The position numbers were made by a program, and so were the translations under genes. The notes under the pieces are model-generated. The model was not told the origin of the DNA. It did no database searches and saw only the letters and a list, made by a program, of their open reading frames with translations. DNA of 64,000 nt from Lutibacter sp. Hel_I_33_5 (lineage in GTDB: Bacteria > Bacteroidota > Bacteroidia > Flavobacteriales > Flavobacteriaceae): the NCBI RefSeq assembly GCF_007827455.1, contig NZ_VISM01000001.1, forward strand, positions 434,001 through 498,000. The letters are read 5' to 3'. Positions 53,620-61,159 of the stretch are shown here, piece by piece; position 1 is the first letter of the stretch, and every line of letters starts with the position of its first letter.

Positions 53620-53703
53620 TTTTTAGTATAAAAAAATGATTTCGCTATTGATTATTAACTTTTTTTTTCGTACAATCTGAGCTAATAAAACCAACAATAT
53701 TAT

Positions 53704-54102
53704 ATGCTAGAGCACAACTCCTCATTTAGAGTGCGTTACGGAGAAACAGACCAAATGGGTGTTGTTTATCATGGTAATTATGCACAATATTTTGAACTAG
53801 GTAGAACCGAATTATTACGTTCTTTAGGGATTACTTACAAAGATATGGAATTAGGCGGAATTATGCTACCCGTAATTTCGTTAAATTTTCAATTTAAAAA
53901 GTCATCTTTTTATGATGAAATTTTAACAATAAAAACTATACTAAAAAAAAAACCAGGTGTAAAAATTGAATTTGATGTTGAAATTAAAAATGAAAAACAA
54001 GAAATTGTAACCACCGGAAATGCTGTTTTAGTTTTTATGGATATGAAAAAGAAAAAACCTATGCGTTGTCCTGATTATTTATTAGAGAAATTAAATTTTT
54101 AG
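53704..54102 (+). CDS. Acyl-CoA thioesterase (hotdog, 4HBT family)
   Basis: 132 residues. YGETDQMGVVYHGNYAQYFELGRTELLR carries the catalytic Asp and the 4HBT signature, followed by IKTILKKKPGVKIEFDVEI. Enzymes of this YbgC-like type cleave short-chain or hydroxybenzoyl acyl-CoAs. The ATG at 53704 is the first of the frame. Divergent from dnaA, the usual location in flavobacteria. Confidence 0.93.
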   Translation: MLEHNSSFRVRYGETDQMGVVYHGNYAQYFELGRTELLRSLGITYKDMELGGIMLPVISLNFQFKKSSFYDEILTIKTILKKKPGVKIEFDVEIKNEKQEIVTTGNAVLVFMDMKKKKPMRCPDYLLEKLNF

Positions 54103-54150
54103 AAATTTCGCAAACTCTTTAACCTAAATACTGTTTTTTATACTTTAAAA

Positions 54151-55722
54151 TTAGTTTTTTATAAATTTAAGAGTGTATGTTCTATCCTTAAAAATTAAAT
54201 GCACAAAATGAATTCCGTTTGAAAAATTTGATACATCTATATCATAGTTTGAATCAAATTTTACTTCAATTGATTTCCCTAATAAATTTGAAATCTTAAA
54301 ACCTTTTAACTCATTATACTTTTCAAGACCTTTAACTTTTAATCTATTTTTAGTTGGATTAGGGAATAATTTAACTTTAAGAGGCAAAGTATTATAATCT
54401 TCGGTAGAAGTTGTTTCATTGTAGGTATAACCTATTATTTTATCTCCTCTATTTACACCTCTATTATTTATCAAATAGATTGTTTTCCCATCGTTGGATA
54501 CCGCAACATCTCTTAATCTCCCATTCAACCCTTGATCGGCTCCAAAGAATTTTTTAGGGTTTGGATTTGATGCTGTTGACGGAACTAGTTCACCATTAGC
54601 TTGAAGTTTAAATTGATACACTTCTCTATCTGTTGACACCCCATCTTTAAGAGTTACAACTAACAAACTATTGTTCCATTCTGGAATACCATTACTACCA
54701 TAATAAGTTCCACCAGATGGCGCAACTGTACACCAATCTAACCAATAAGATGAAGTACTTGGCGTATTACACCAAGCAAATAAAGGCTCTACCAAAGCAT
54801 CATTTGTAATTGATGCGTTTGGAACATAGTTAGCTACATAAGTAGCTTCTCCAGAAAAACTATTATCGTCATGATAACCACGAACATCCTTCCATCCATA
54901 ATTCATCCCTTTTTGCAAAACATTTATTTCATCATCTGTTCTGTCTCCATGTTCGATATCGTAAACTAAATCTAAATTTGGATTATACATTAATCCTTGA
55001 GGATTTCTATGTCCGCGAGTAAAGAATGAATTTCCTGCAATCGGATTATCAGAAGGAATTGTTCCATCCATATTAAATCTGTGAATTTTTCCGTTCTGAG
55101 TTGTTACGTCTTGAGTAAAATTATTAGGATTAGTAGATTGAGGATTGTAACAATCAGGATTATTATCTTCTGATCTACCCAAATCTCCAACTGATAAATA
55201 AAGATATGATTTGTTTTGTTGTTTTACCGCTAACAACCTACCTCCTAAATGATCATAACCGTTACTAATATCATTTACAATATTAGTATTGCTAACTACT
55301 GTATCAGAAGAATTGTCCCATTTTAATCGCTTAATTCTAAATTTTGTACTTGGATCATTTGTTGTACCACTATTATATGAGTACACATAATAAATATAAG
55401 AATTAGCTGAATTTAGAAAATCAGGATCTAACGCTAATCCTAGAGTTCCAAATCCAATCGCTTTATTACAAAAAGGCGAATCTTCTTTATCATCTCCTCT
55501 AAAATAATCTGGTGCTGTATAAACAATTTGTTTCTCACCGTTTGATGGATTTACTCTAACGACTTTACCTCCAGATTCAGTTAACCACAAGAAATTATCT
55601 GGGCCATATGTTATTTCCCAAGGTGAGGCTAATTGCGTTGATAATTCGAATCGAAAAAAAGTTTGAGATTGTACTGAAAAAAATACAGAAAATAAGATTC
55701 CTGATAATAAAGCATGTTTCAT
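54151..55722 (-). CDS. Secreted PQQ-dependent sugar dehydrogenase with T9SS sorting tail
   Basis: 523 residues. Signal peptide (LLSGILFSVFFSVQSQ), then a six-bladed propeller of the glucose/sorbosone dehydrogenase family: SPWEITYGPDNFLWLTESGG, GFGTLGLALDPDF, GYDHLGGRLLAV, GHRNPQGLMYNP and EIEHGDR-like DIEHGDRTDDEIN. The C-terminal 80 residues (KLFPNPTKNRLKVKG ... NGIHFVHLIFKDRTYTLKFIKN) are a type A sorting domain, so it is exported by type IX secretion. Cofactor and sugar substrate are unproven. Confidence 0.92.
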   Translation of the reverse strand: MKHALLSGILFSVFFSVQSQTFFRFELSTQLASPWEITYGPDNFLWLTESGGKVVRVNPSNGEKQIVYTAPDYFRGDDKEDSPFCNKAIGFGTLGLALDPDFLNSANSYIYYVYSYNSGTTNDPSTKFRIKRLKWDNSSDTVVSNTNIVNDISNGYDHLGGRLLAVKQQNKSYLYLSVGDLGRSEDNNPDCYNPQSTNPNNFTQDVTTQNGKIHRFNMDGTIPSDNPIAGNSFFTRGHRNPQGLMYNPNLDLVYDIEHGDRTDDEINVLQKGMNYGWKDVRGYHDDNSFSGEATYVANYVPNASITNDALVEPLFAWCNTPSTSSYWLDWCTVAPSGGTYYGSNGIPEWNNSLLVVTLKDGVSTDREVYQFKLQANGELVPSTASNPNPKKFFGADQGLNGRLRDVAVSNDGKTIYLINNRGVNRGDKIIGYTYNETTSTEDYNTLPLKVKLFPNPTKNRLKVKGLEKYNELKGFKISNLLGKSIEVKFDSNYDIDVSNFSNGIHFVHLIFKDRTYTLKFIKN

Positions 55723-55822
55723 AGTAGTTTTTTGTTGTTTGGTTATTATAATTATATGATGAATTACTTAATTAAATTCAAAATAACAATCTAATATACT
55801 GAATTTTAGAACAGTAAAAAAC

Positions 55823-56434
55823 CTAAGACAATTTTTTTATTTCAACTTTATATAAATTTTCGAAGATTTGAAAAATTGTAGTTGCTTCTTTTTTTCTAAC
55901 AGAAATTGTGTATTCACAATTAAGTTCTAGTTTTTGATTGATTATTTTTAAGTTTTTCTCTTTAACAACTCTCATCACTTTATTCATTAAATCATACCCA
56001 AAAGTGAGTTTAAAATGAATATCAATCGTTTTTTCTATTATTTCTGAAGCTTCCAAAGCTAACTGTGCAGAATTCTTATATGCATTTATCAATCCTCCAA
56101 CACCTAGTTTTGTCCCACCAAAATAACGAACTGAAACAATTAATATGTTTGTTACTTCGAAAGATTGAATTTGTCCGTAAATAGGCATACCCGCAGAATT
56201 ATTAGGTTCGCCATCATCATTTGCTCTAAATCGTATTTTTTCTACTCCAAATTGCCAAGCATAACAAAAATGACGTGCTGAGTGATGTTTCTTTTTTAAT
56301 AGCTCTAAACAAGTTTTTACATCTTCTTCATTTAAAACTGGAAACGAATATCCAAAAAACTTACTATTCCTGTCTTTAAACAGCGTTTCTTCAGAAGGTT
56401 TATCAATGGTTTTATAGGCGTCGTTTACTTCCAT
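55823..56434 (-). CDS. YigZ/IMPACT-family protein
   Basis: 203 residues. The UPF0029 core is clear: SKFFGYSFPVLNEEDVKTCLELLKKKHHSARHFCYAWQ, then NDDGEPNNSAGMPIYGQIQ and VRYFGGTKLGVGGLINAYK, with a second domain at the C-terminus. IMPACT proteins act in translation control in eukaryotes; the bacterial role is not settled. It lies three bases past the DMT transporter stop, in a short leftward run of unrelated housekeeping genes. Confidence 0.93.
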   Translation of the reverse strand: MEVNDAYKTIDKPSEETLFKDRNSKFFGYSFPVLNEEDVKTCLELLKKKHHSARHFCYAWQFGVEKIRFRANDDGEPNNSAGMPIYGQIQSFEVTNILIVSVRYFGGTKLGVGGLINAYKNSAQLALEASEIIEKTIDIHFKLTFGYDLMNKVMRVVKEKNLKIINQKLELNCEYTISVRKKEATTIFQIFENLYKVEIKKLS

Positions 56435-56437
56435 ACT

Positions 56438-57298
56438 CTACGCAAAAGAAACTAATAAAATACTAATGATTGCCAAAGCGAAACCTACCCAATTTTTTTT
56501 GATGAGTTTTTCTTTAAAAAACAACAAGGCAAAAACTGTTGTTAACACAACAATCCCAACATTATTAATTGTAAACAACGTAGAACTATCTATGTCAGTC
56601 TTAAAGGCTTTTAATAAAAGCTCCATAGAATAATAATTAGGAACTCCTAATAAAATTCCTCCAAGAATATTTTTCCAATGAAACTTAAATTTTCCTTTTA
56701 TTATTTGAAAAAGCACTACCAATAAACCTAAAACAAATGCACAACCAAAAATAGTTGCTAAAAATAACGGTTCCTCTCCTTTTAAAACCGAAGTAGTTTC
56801 CACATATTTTAATCCAGTATCTAAAACCCCAGAACCAATAAAAAGCAACAATGGAAATAATAAATTTTTAAACTTAACAGGGGTCGTATCACTTTTTGCA
56901 GACGACAAATACACCGCAAATAAAGCAATTACAATACCTACAATTTTTACAAAACCAACGTCTTCATTATAGACAATGATTCCAAAAATTACTGGGATCA
57001 CTACAGACATTTTTCCTGAAACAGATGCAACCGACAAACCATTTCTTTGAGCAGTAATTCCCATCACATTAAAAATTGAAATAAATAAAAAACCTAAACA
57101 AAAAGCTCCAAAAAACCAATTTTGCTGTGGTATCTCAACTATAGAAACCGAAGTATTTGATGTAAATAATCCATAGAGCAAAGCGATGGCATAATTAACC
57201 ACAATAGCCTGTAATGTGTTAATTTTAAAAACATCAAATAATTTAAAAATAACGAATAATAAACTTGATACAAGGATACTTAACGCAAGATATATCAT
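56438..57298 (-). CDS. EamA/DMT-family transporter
   Basis: 286 residues with ten hydrophobic helices arranged as two five-helix halves, each ending in the EamA pattern (VSGKMSVVIPVIFGIIVYNEDV and FTINNVGIVVLTTVFALLFFKEKLIKKNWVGFALAIISI). Such carriers export amino acids, metabolites or nucleotide sugars; the cargo cannot be predicted. The ATG overlaps the HAD phosphatase stop by four bases. Confidence 0.9.
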   Translation of the reverse strand: MIYLALSILVSSLLFVIFKLFDVFKINTLQAIVVNYAIALLYGLFTSNTSVSIVEIPQQNWFFGAFCLGFLFISIFNVMGITAQRNGLSVASVSGKMSVVIPVIFGIIVYNEDVGFVKIVGIVIALFAVYLSSAKSDTTPVKFKNLLFPLLLFIGSGVLDTGLKYVETTSVLKGEEPLFLATIFGCAFVLGLLVVLFQIIKGKFKFHWKNILGGILLGVPNYYSMELLLKAFKTDIDSSTLFTINNVGIVVLTTVFALLFFKEKLIKKNWVGFALAIISILLVSFA

Positions 57299-57906
57299 AG
57301 CTTAAATTCTTTTCTAGTAAATAAATTTACGACATCTTCTGTCTTGGGATTTAAATTCCAAATAGGCATTCCTAATGCTTTTGCAGTGTCAGTATTTTCT
57401 TTGGTATCATCAATAAAAATAGTTTCTTCAATTTTTAAATTGTTTTCCTTTAAAACAAAATGGAAAATATCTGCATTCGGTTTTCTCATGTTTATTTCAT
57501 GAGATAAATAAAATTGCTCAAAACATTTTTTAAACTCATTATACAACTCTTTTCCCCAATTATTCTGAATCCAAGAAATATGTAAATCATTGGTGTTGCT
57601 TAACAAAAACAATCTATACTTTTTATTGTTAGATAACTCCTTAATAAAATCTAATCTATGTTTTGGTAGATCTCGCAAAATTGAATTCCAAGCGTTGATT
57701 AAATTTGATTTTGAAACTTTAAATTCCATATTAAAAAAATCAACAAACTCAGCAGTTGATAATAATCCTTGTTCATATTGATTACAAACTTCCATCATTT
57801 GATCAGAAATTCCTGGAACACCTAATTTTGCTAACTCTTTAAGCGGAGCTTGTTTATCTAAATTGATGAATATGTCACCAAAATCAAAAATGATATTTTT
57901 AATCAT
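57295..57906 (-). CDS. HAD-family phosphatase
   Basis: 203 residues. Motif I is FDFGDIFINLD rather than DxDGT, as in the HAD-IA subgroup with D-F-G-D; motif II LLSNTNDLHI, motif III KPNADIFHFVL, and motif IV IFIDDTKENTDTAKALG. Related flavobacterial enzymes are called HAD phosphatases or FMN/AMP-type hydrolases. In this operon it lies next to ribD, so a riboflavin-intermediate phosphatase role is possible but unproven. Overlaps ribD by eight bases. Confidence 0.9.
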   Translation of the reverse strand: MIKNIIFDFGDIFINLDKQAPLKELAKLGVPGISDQMMEVCNQYEQGLLSTAEFVDFFNMEFKVSKSNLINAWNSILRDLPKHRLDFIKELSNNKKYRLFLLSNTNDLHISWIQNNWGKELYNEFKKCFEQFYLSHEINMRKPNADIFHFVLKENNLKIEETIFIDDTKENTDTAKALGMPIWNLNPKTEDVVNLFTRKEFKL

Positions 57907-59005
57907 TCTTATAAATTTTTAAATCATCATTCATTATTTTTTCTTCTGATAGTAGTTTGCCGGAAAAATCTGGCGCTTCTACTCCACTTTTAAAATGAGC
58001 ATCACCAACAAAAACCCTAGCTTCATCCCATAAATTTTCATTAATAAATGTTTGTAGAGTTAATGCACCACCTTCAATAATTACTGATTGAATTTTATGT
58101 TTATGTAAAACATCACAGATTTGTTTGGCAATGTTATTTGTAAAGTTTATTTCTTCATACAAGATTTGAGACTTCTCTCCTATCGACTCTGCTCGAGATA
58201 ACATACTCGAAGTGACATTTTGTAAACTTTCATCTTTTGTCTTTTTACTTTCATCATTCACCTCAGTTATGACAATCGTCTTAACAGTTTGGTCAAAAAC
58301 ATGTAAGTTGGCAGGAATTCTTAATGTTCTATCTAACACAATTCTAATTGGATTTTCGCCCGACCAACTTCTAATATTTAATTTAGGATTATCAGCAATA
58401 GCAGTATTTGCACCCACTAAAATAGCATGTTCTTCAGAACGCCATTTATGCACTAATTGTTGAGAATATTGATTTGAAATCCATACAGGTTTTTGTTCAT
58501 CCTTTTTAAACGGCGCAATAAATCCATCTTTGGTTTCAGCCCATTTTAAAATAATATAAGGTCTTTTTTTATCTTGAACCGTAAAAAAACGTTTGTGATG
58601 TTCTCTACATGCTTCTTCTAAAACTCCTACGATTACATTTATTCCTGCATTTTTAAGACGTTCAATTCCTTTTCCTGCAACTAAACTATTAGAATCCACA
58701 GTTCCAATAACTACATTTTTAAGTTGATGTTTTATTAGTAAGTCTGCACAAGGTGGCGTTTTACCAAAATGAGAACATGGTTCTAACGTAACATAAATAG
58801 TAGCTTCTTTTAAAAGTGTTTTATTTTCTACCGAATTTATAGCATTTACCTCTGCATGATTTCCACCATAAGACGATGTAAATCCTTCTCCAATTATTTC
58901 ATCATCATAAACAATTATTGCTCCAACTGATGGATTTGGACGCGTTGTTCCAATACCGTTTTTAGCAATTTGCAAGCAACGTTTTATGTAAAAATCGTGA
59001 TTCAA
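57899..59005 (-). CDS. ribD: Bifunctional riboflavin deaminase/reductase
   Basis: 368 residues, some 20-25 longer than the flavobacterial norm I recall. The deaminase domain holds the zinc site HAEVNAI and PCSHFGKTPPCADLL; the reductase domain includes GANTAIADNPKLNIR and SVIIEGGALTLQTFI. Between KTIVITEVND and YEEINF the frame carries about 28 extra residues: first a purine-rich part (SKKTKDESLQ), then the repeat-encoded NVTSSMLSRAESIGEKSQ (58168-58219). The insert lies in a surface-like linker and leaves the frame open, so the enzyme is probably active. Confidence 0.93.
   Translation of the reverse strand: MNHDFYIKRCLQIAKNGIGTTRPNPSVGAIIVYDDEIIGEGFTSSYGGNHAEVNAINSVENKTLLKEATIYVTLEPCSHFGKTPPCADLLIKHQLKNVVIGTVDSNSLVAGKGIERLKNAGINVIVGVLEEACREHHKRFFTVQDKKRPYIILKWAETKDGFIAPFKKDEQKPVWISNQYSQQLVHKWRSEEHAILVGANTAIADNPKLNIRSWSGENPIRIVLDRTLRIPANLHVFDQTVKTIVITEVNDESKKTKDESLQNVTSSMLSRAESIGEKSQILYEEINFTNNIAKQICDVLHKHKIQSVIIEGGALTLQTFINENLWDEARVFVGDAHFKSGVEAPDFSGKLLSEEKIMNDDLKIYKND
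58168..58219 (-). repeat. GTCACTTCGAG-type palindromic repeat inside ribD
   Basis: On the minus strand the segment begins TGTCACTTCGAGTATG and ends GGAGAGAAGTCTC, with ACTTC/GAAGT inverted near the ends and an internal CTCGAG. It codes residues about 263-279 of RibD. The opening matches the intergenic copy at 5875 in 11 of 12 bases. It resembles the widespread Bacteroidota GTCACTTCGAG...GAGAAGTC repeat known to me from intergenic DNA. Confidence 0.7.
58220..58256 (-). repeat. Purine-rich tract inside ribD
   Basis: The minus strand reads GATGAAAGTAAAAAGACAAA and continues with AGATGAAAG, directly next to the palindromic repeat. It codes the low-complexity DESKKTKDESL and resembles the tracts at 10378 and 60341. 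Confidence 0.55.
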
Positions 59006-59012
59006 AAAAAAA

Positions 59013-59471
59013 CTATAATTTTATTTCTTCTATTTTATCTATTGGATATACTTTAGAAAAACCAAGTACTTTGTATTTTAAATCACCTTTAAACTGAACT
59101 TTTATCGACTTGTTTAAAAATGTATTTAATAATCCACCTAAGATTCCATTTTTATTATTTTCAAAAATTCGATTTGAAGGAATTACTACTTTCAAAGGAA
59201 TAGCAAATTCTTGCCTAGCAGGCACTTTAAATTCTTCAGAAGAAACTTGCGCTAATTCAGCACCATTAACAATCACTTTAATCTCATCGGTAGAAATTTT
59301 TCCACCAATATCATTCGGATTTTTAAAGTAAGCGTTAGCACTTAATCGGATTGTATCTAATTTTAAAGAAACAACTTTTACATCATCAACTTTAATAAAG
59401 ACAGGTTTTTTCTTTACCGAACAGCTAGAAATCAATAAAATAATAAAGCCAAAAATTATGCGATTTTTCAT
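59013..59471 (-). CDS. LEA14-like (WHy-type) lipoprotein
   Basis: 152 residues. Lipobox ISSCSVKKK. The mature protein, VDDVKVVSLKLDTIRLSANAYFKNPNDIGGKISTDEIKVIVNGAELAQ, with a second strand set EFKVPARQEFAIPLKVVIP, fits the WHy/LEA type 2 fold, a beta-sandwich that may stabilise envelope proteins in stress. Seven bases separate it from ribD downstream. Role in this organism unknown. Confidence 0.82.
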   Translation of the reverse strand: MKNRIIFGFIILLISSCSVKKKPVFIKVDDVKVVSLKLDTIRLSANAYFKNPNDIGGKISTDEIKVIVNGAELAQVSSEEFKVPARQEFAIPLKVVIPSNRIFENNKNGILGGLLNTFLNKSIKVQFKGDLKYKVLGFSKVYPIDKIEEIKL

Positions 59472-59525
59472 ATAACTATTCTTTAAAAATTAGGTAACTT
59501 GCTTATACAAAAATAGTGTATTAGA

Positions 59526-60017
59526 ATGACTCCATCAGAATTTATTATTAGAGAAATTCAACCGAAAGATAATGCTGAATTAGCGATTGTAATTCGTGAG
59601 GTTTTGGTTGAACTTGGTGTTCCAAAAGTAGGCACTGCTTATGAAGATGAGGCTACTGACAATATGTTTGAAAATTATCAAAAAAACACCTCAACCTACT
59701 TTGTAGTTGAACATAAAAACAACATTGTTGGTGGTGGAGGAATTTCTCAGCTAGATAACTTTGAGGGAAAAACCTGCGAACTTCAAAAAATGTATTTCTT
59801 ACCTTCAATTAGAGGGAAAGGGTTAGGAAGTAAATTAATTACAACTTGTTTAAAAAAAGCCAAAGAGTTTGGTTTTGAAAATTGTTATTTAGAAACCATG
59901 CCGTATATGACCGCTGCAAAAGCGCTGTACAAAAAAAATGGTTTTATTAACTTAGAAAAACCTGTAGGAAATACTGGTCACTATTCATGTAATGTTTGGA
60001 TGATAAAAAAACTATGA
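59526..60017 (+). CDS. GNAT acetyltransferase
   Basis: 163 residues. The acetyl-CoA-binding motif A is LQKMYFLPSIRGKGLGSKLITTCLKKAKEFGF, followed by CYLETMPYMTAAKALYKKNGFI. Flavobacterial homologues are usually annotated only as GNAT N-acetyltransferases. The substrate is unknown. Its stop overlaps the prmC ATG (ATGA), so the two are translationally coupled, which makes an association with ribosome or release-factor modification possible but unproven. Confidence 0.9.
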   Translation: MTPSEFIIREIQPKDNAELAIVIREVLVELGVPKVGTAYEDEATDNMFENYQKNTSTYFVVEHKNNIVGGGGISQLDNFEGKTCELQKMYFLPSIRGKGLGSKLITTCLKKAKEFGFENCYLETMPYMTAAKALYKKNGFINLEKPVGNTGHYSCNVWMIKKL

Positions 60018-60976
60018 TTTTAAAAGAATTTAGAGTTTTTTTTCGTGATGAACTCTCATCAAAATATCCTAAAACCGAAATTGATGCATTCTTCTTTTTA
60101 TTGATAGATGAAAAATTAGGACTTCAAAAAGTTGACACGGTTATAAAACCTGATTTTTTAATTTCTGATGAAAAATTTGACGATTTAAAAACGATTATAA
60201 AAAGACTACAAAACGAAGAACCCATCCAATATATTTTAGGTAAAACCGAATTTTACGGATTGCCTTTTTCTGTAAATAAACACACGTTAATTCCAAGACC
60301 CGAAACAGAAGAATTGGTAGAGTGGATTATTGATGAAGTTAAGGAGAGAAAAGGGGAAAGGGAAAATGGAAAAGAGAATTCTACATTAACCCACAACCCT
60401 TCATCTTTAACCCTATTAGATATTGGTACTGGCTCAGGCTGTATACCTATTTCATTAGCAAAAAACTTAAATAACGTGTCGATTTCTGCAATTGACATTT
60501 CTAAAGATGCTATAAAAGTTGCTGAAAAAAATGCAATATTAAATGAAGTAAATATCAATTTTATTCAGGCTGATATTTTAAAAATTGATTCTCTTGATGT
60601 CATTGCGAATGAAATGAAGCAATCTCATAAAAAAAAAATTACCTCGTTGAAAACTCCTGGCAGTGACGTGAAATTTGACATTATAGTTTCAAATCCTCCT
60701 TATGTAAGAGAATTAGAAAAAGTGGAAATAAAAAACAATGTTTTACAAAACGAACCTCATCTAGCTTTATTTGTTGAAAATGATGATCCATTAATATTCT
60801 ACAATAAAATCGCTGACCTAGCAAAAAAACATCTTTCTACCAACGGAATACTTTTCTTCGAAATCAATCAATATTTAGGAAAAAAAACTACTGAGTTGTT
60901 AGAAAAAAAAGGGTTTAAAAATATTGAATTAAAGAAAGACTATTTTGGGAATGATAGAATGATAAAAGTTTATTAA
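60014..60976 (+). CDS. prmC: Release factor N5-glutamine methyltransferase PrmC
   Basis: 320 residues. PrmC methylates the glutamine of the GGQ motif in RF1 and RF2. Motif I LDIGTGSGCIPISLAKN and catalytic NPPY (residues 227-230) are intact. Two stretches have no counterpart in a normal PrmC as I know it: residues about 110-134 (purine-rich KERKGERENGKENSTL), and residues about 194-219, encoded by a GTCATTGCGA-type repeat (VIANEMKQSHKKKITSLKT), just before FDIIVSNPPY. Both keep the frame. The protein is about 35 residues longer than usual. ATG at 60014, not the TTG at 59996. Confidence 0.93.
   Translation: MILKEFRVFFRDELSSKYPKTEIDAFFFLLIDEKLGLQKVDTVIKPDFLISDEKFDDLKTIIKRLQNEEPIQYILGKTEFYGLPFSVNKHTLIPRPETEELVEWIIDEVKERKGERENGKENSTLTHNPSSLTLLDIGTGSGCIPISLAKNLNNVSISAIDISKDAIKVAEKNAILNEVNINFIQADILKIDSLDVIANEMKQSHKKKITSLKTPGSDVKFDIIVSNPPYVRELEKVEIKNNVLQNEPHLALFVENDDPLIFYNKIADLAKKHLSTNGILFFEINQYLGKKTTELLEKKGFKNIELKKDYFGNDRMIKVY
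60341..60378 (+). repeat. Purine-rich tract inside prmC
   Basis: The sequence AGGAGAGAAAAGGGGAAAGG continues as GAAAATGGAAAAGAGA and codes the charged, low-complexity KERKGERENGKEN between the substrate domain and the SAM-binding motif. Of the same style as 10378-10438. Confidence 0.55.
60597..60668 (+). repeat. GTCATTGCGA...GCAATCTC palindromic repeat inside prmC
   Basis: The element opens GTCATTGCGAATGAAATGAA, includes GCAATCTC, and closes CTGGCAGTGACG. GTCATTGC and GCAGTGAC at the ends are inverted (7 of 8), and ATTGC/GCAAT forms an inner stem. GTCATTGCGA...GAAGCAATCTC is, from memory, a very common intergenic repeat of Bacteroidota and other phyla. Here it is read as about 24 in-frame residues. 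Confidence 0.75.
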
Positions 60977-61159
60977 AAGTTAAATTGTTAAAATTAGCAT
61001 ATGTTATTTTTTTAAGTATTTTTACAGTAACCAAAACTAACTAATCATATGAAACCTAAACTTTATTAAGAACTGCATTTTAAATATCTTATTCCCTCAA
61101 TTTTATATTTTATTTCACAATAATTAGATTTTACATTAACCAAACTTACTAAATCTACT

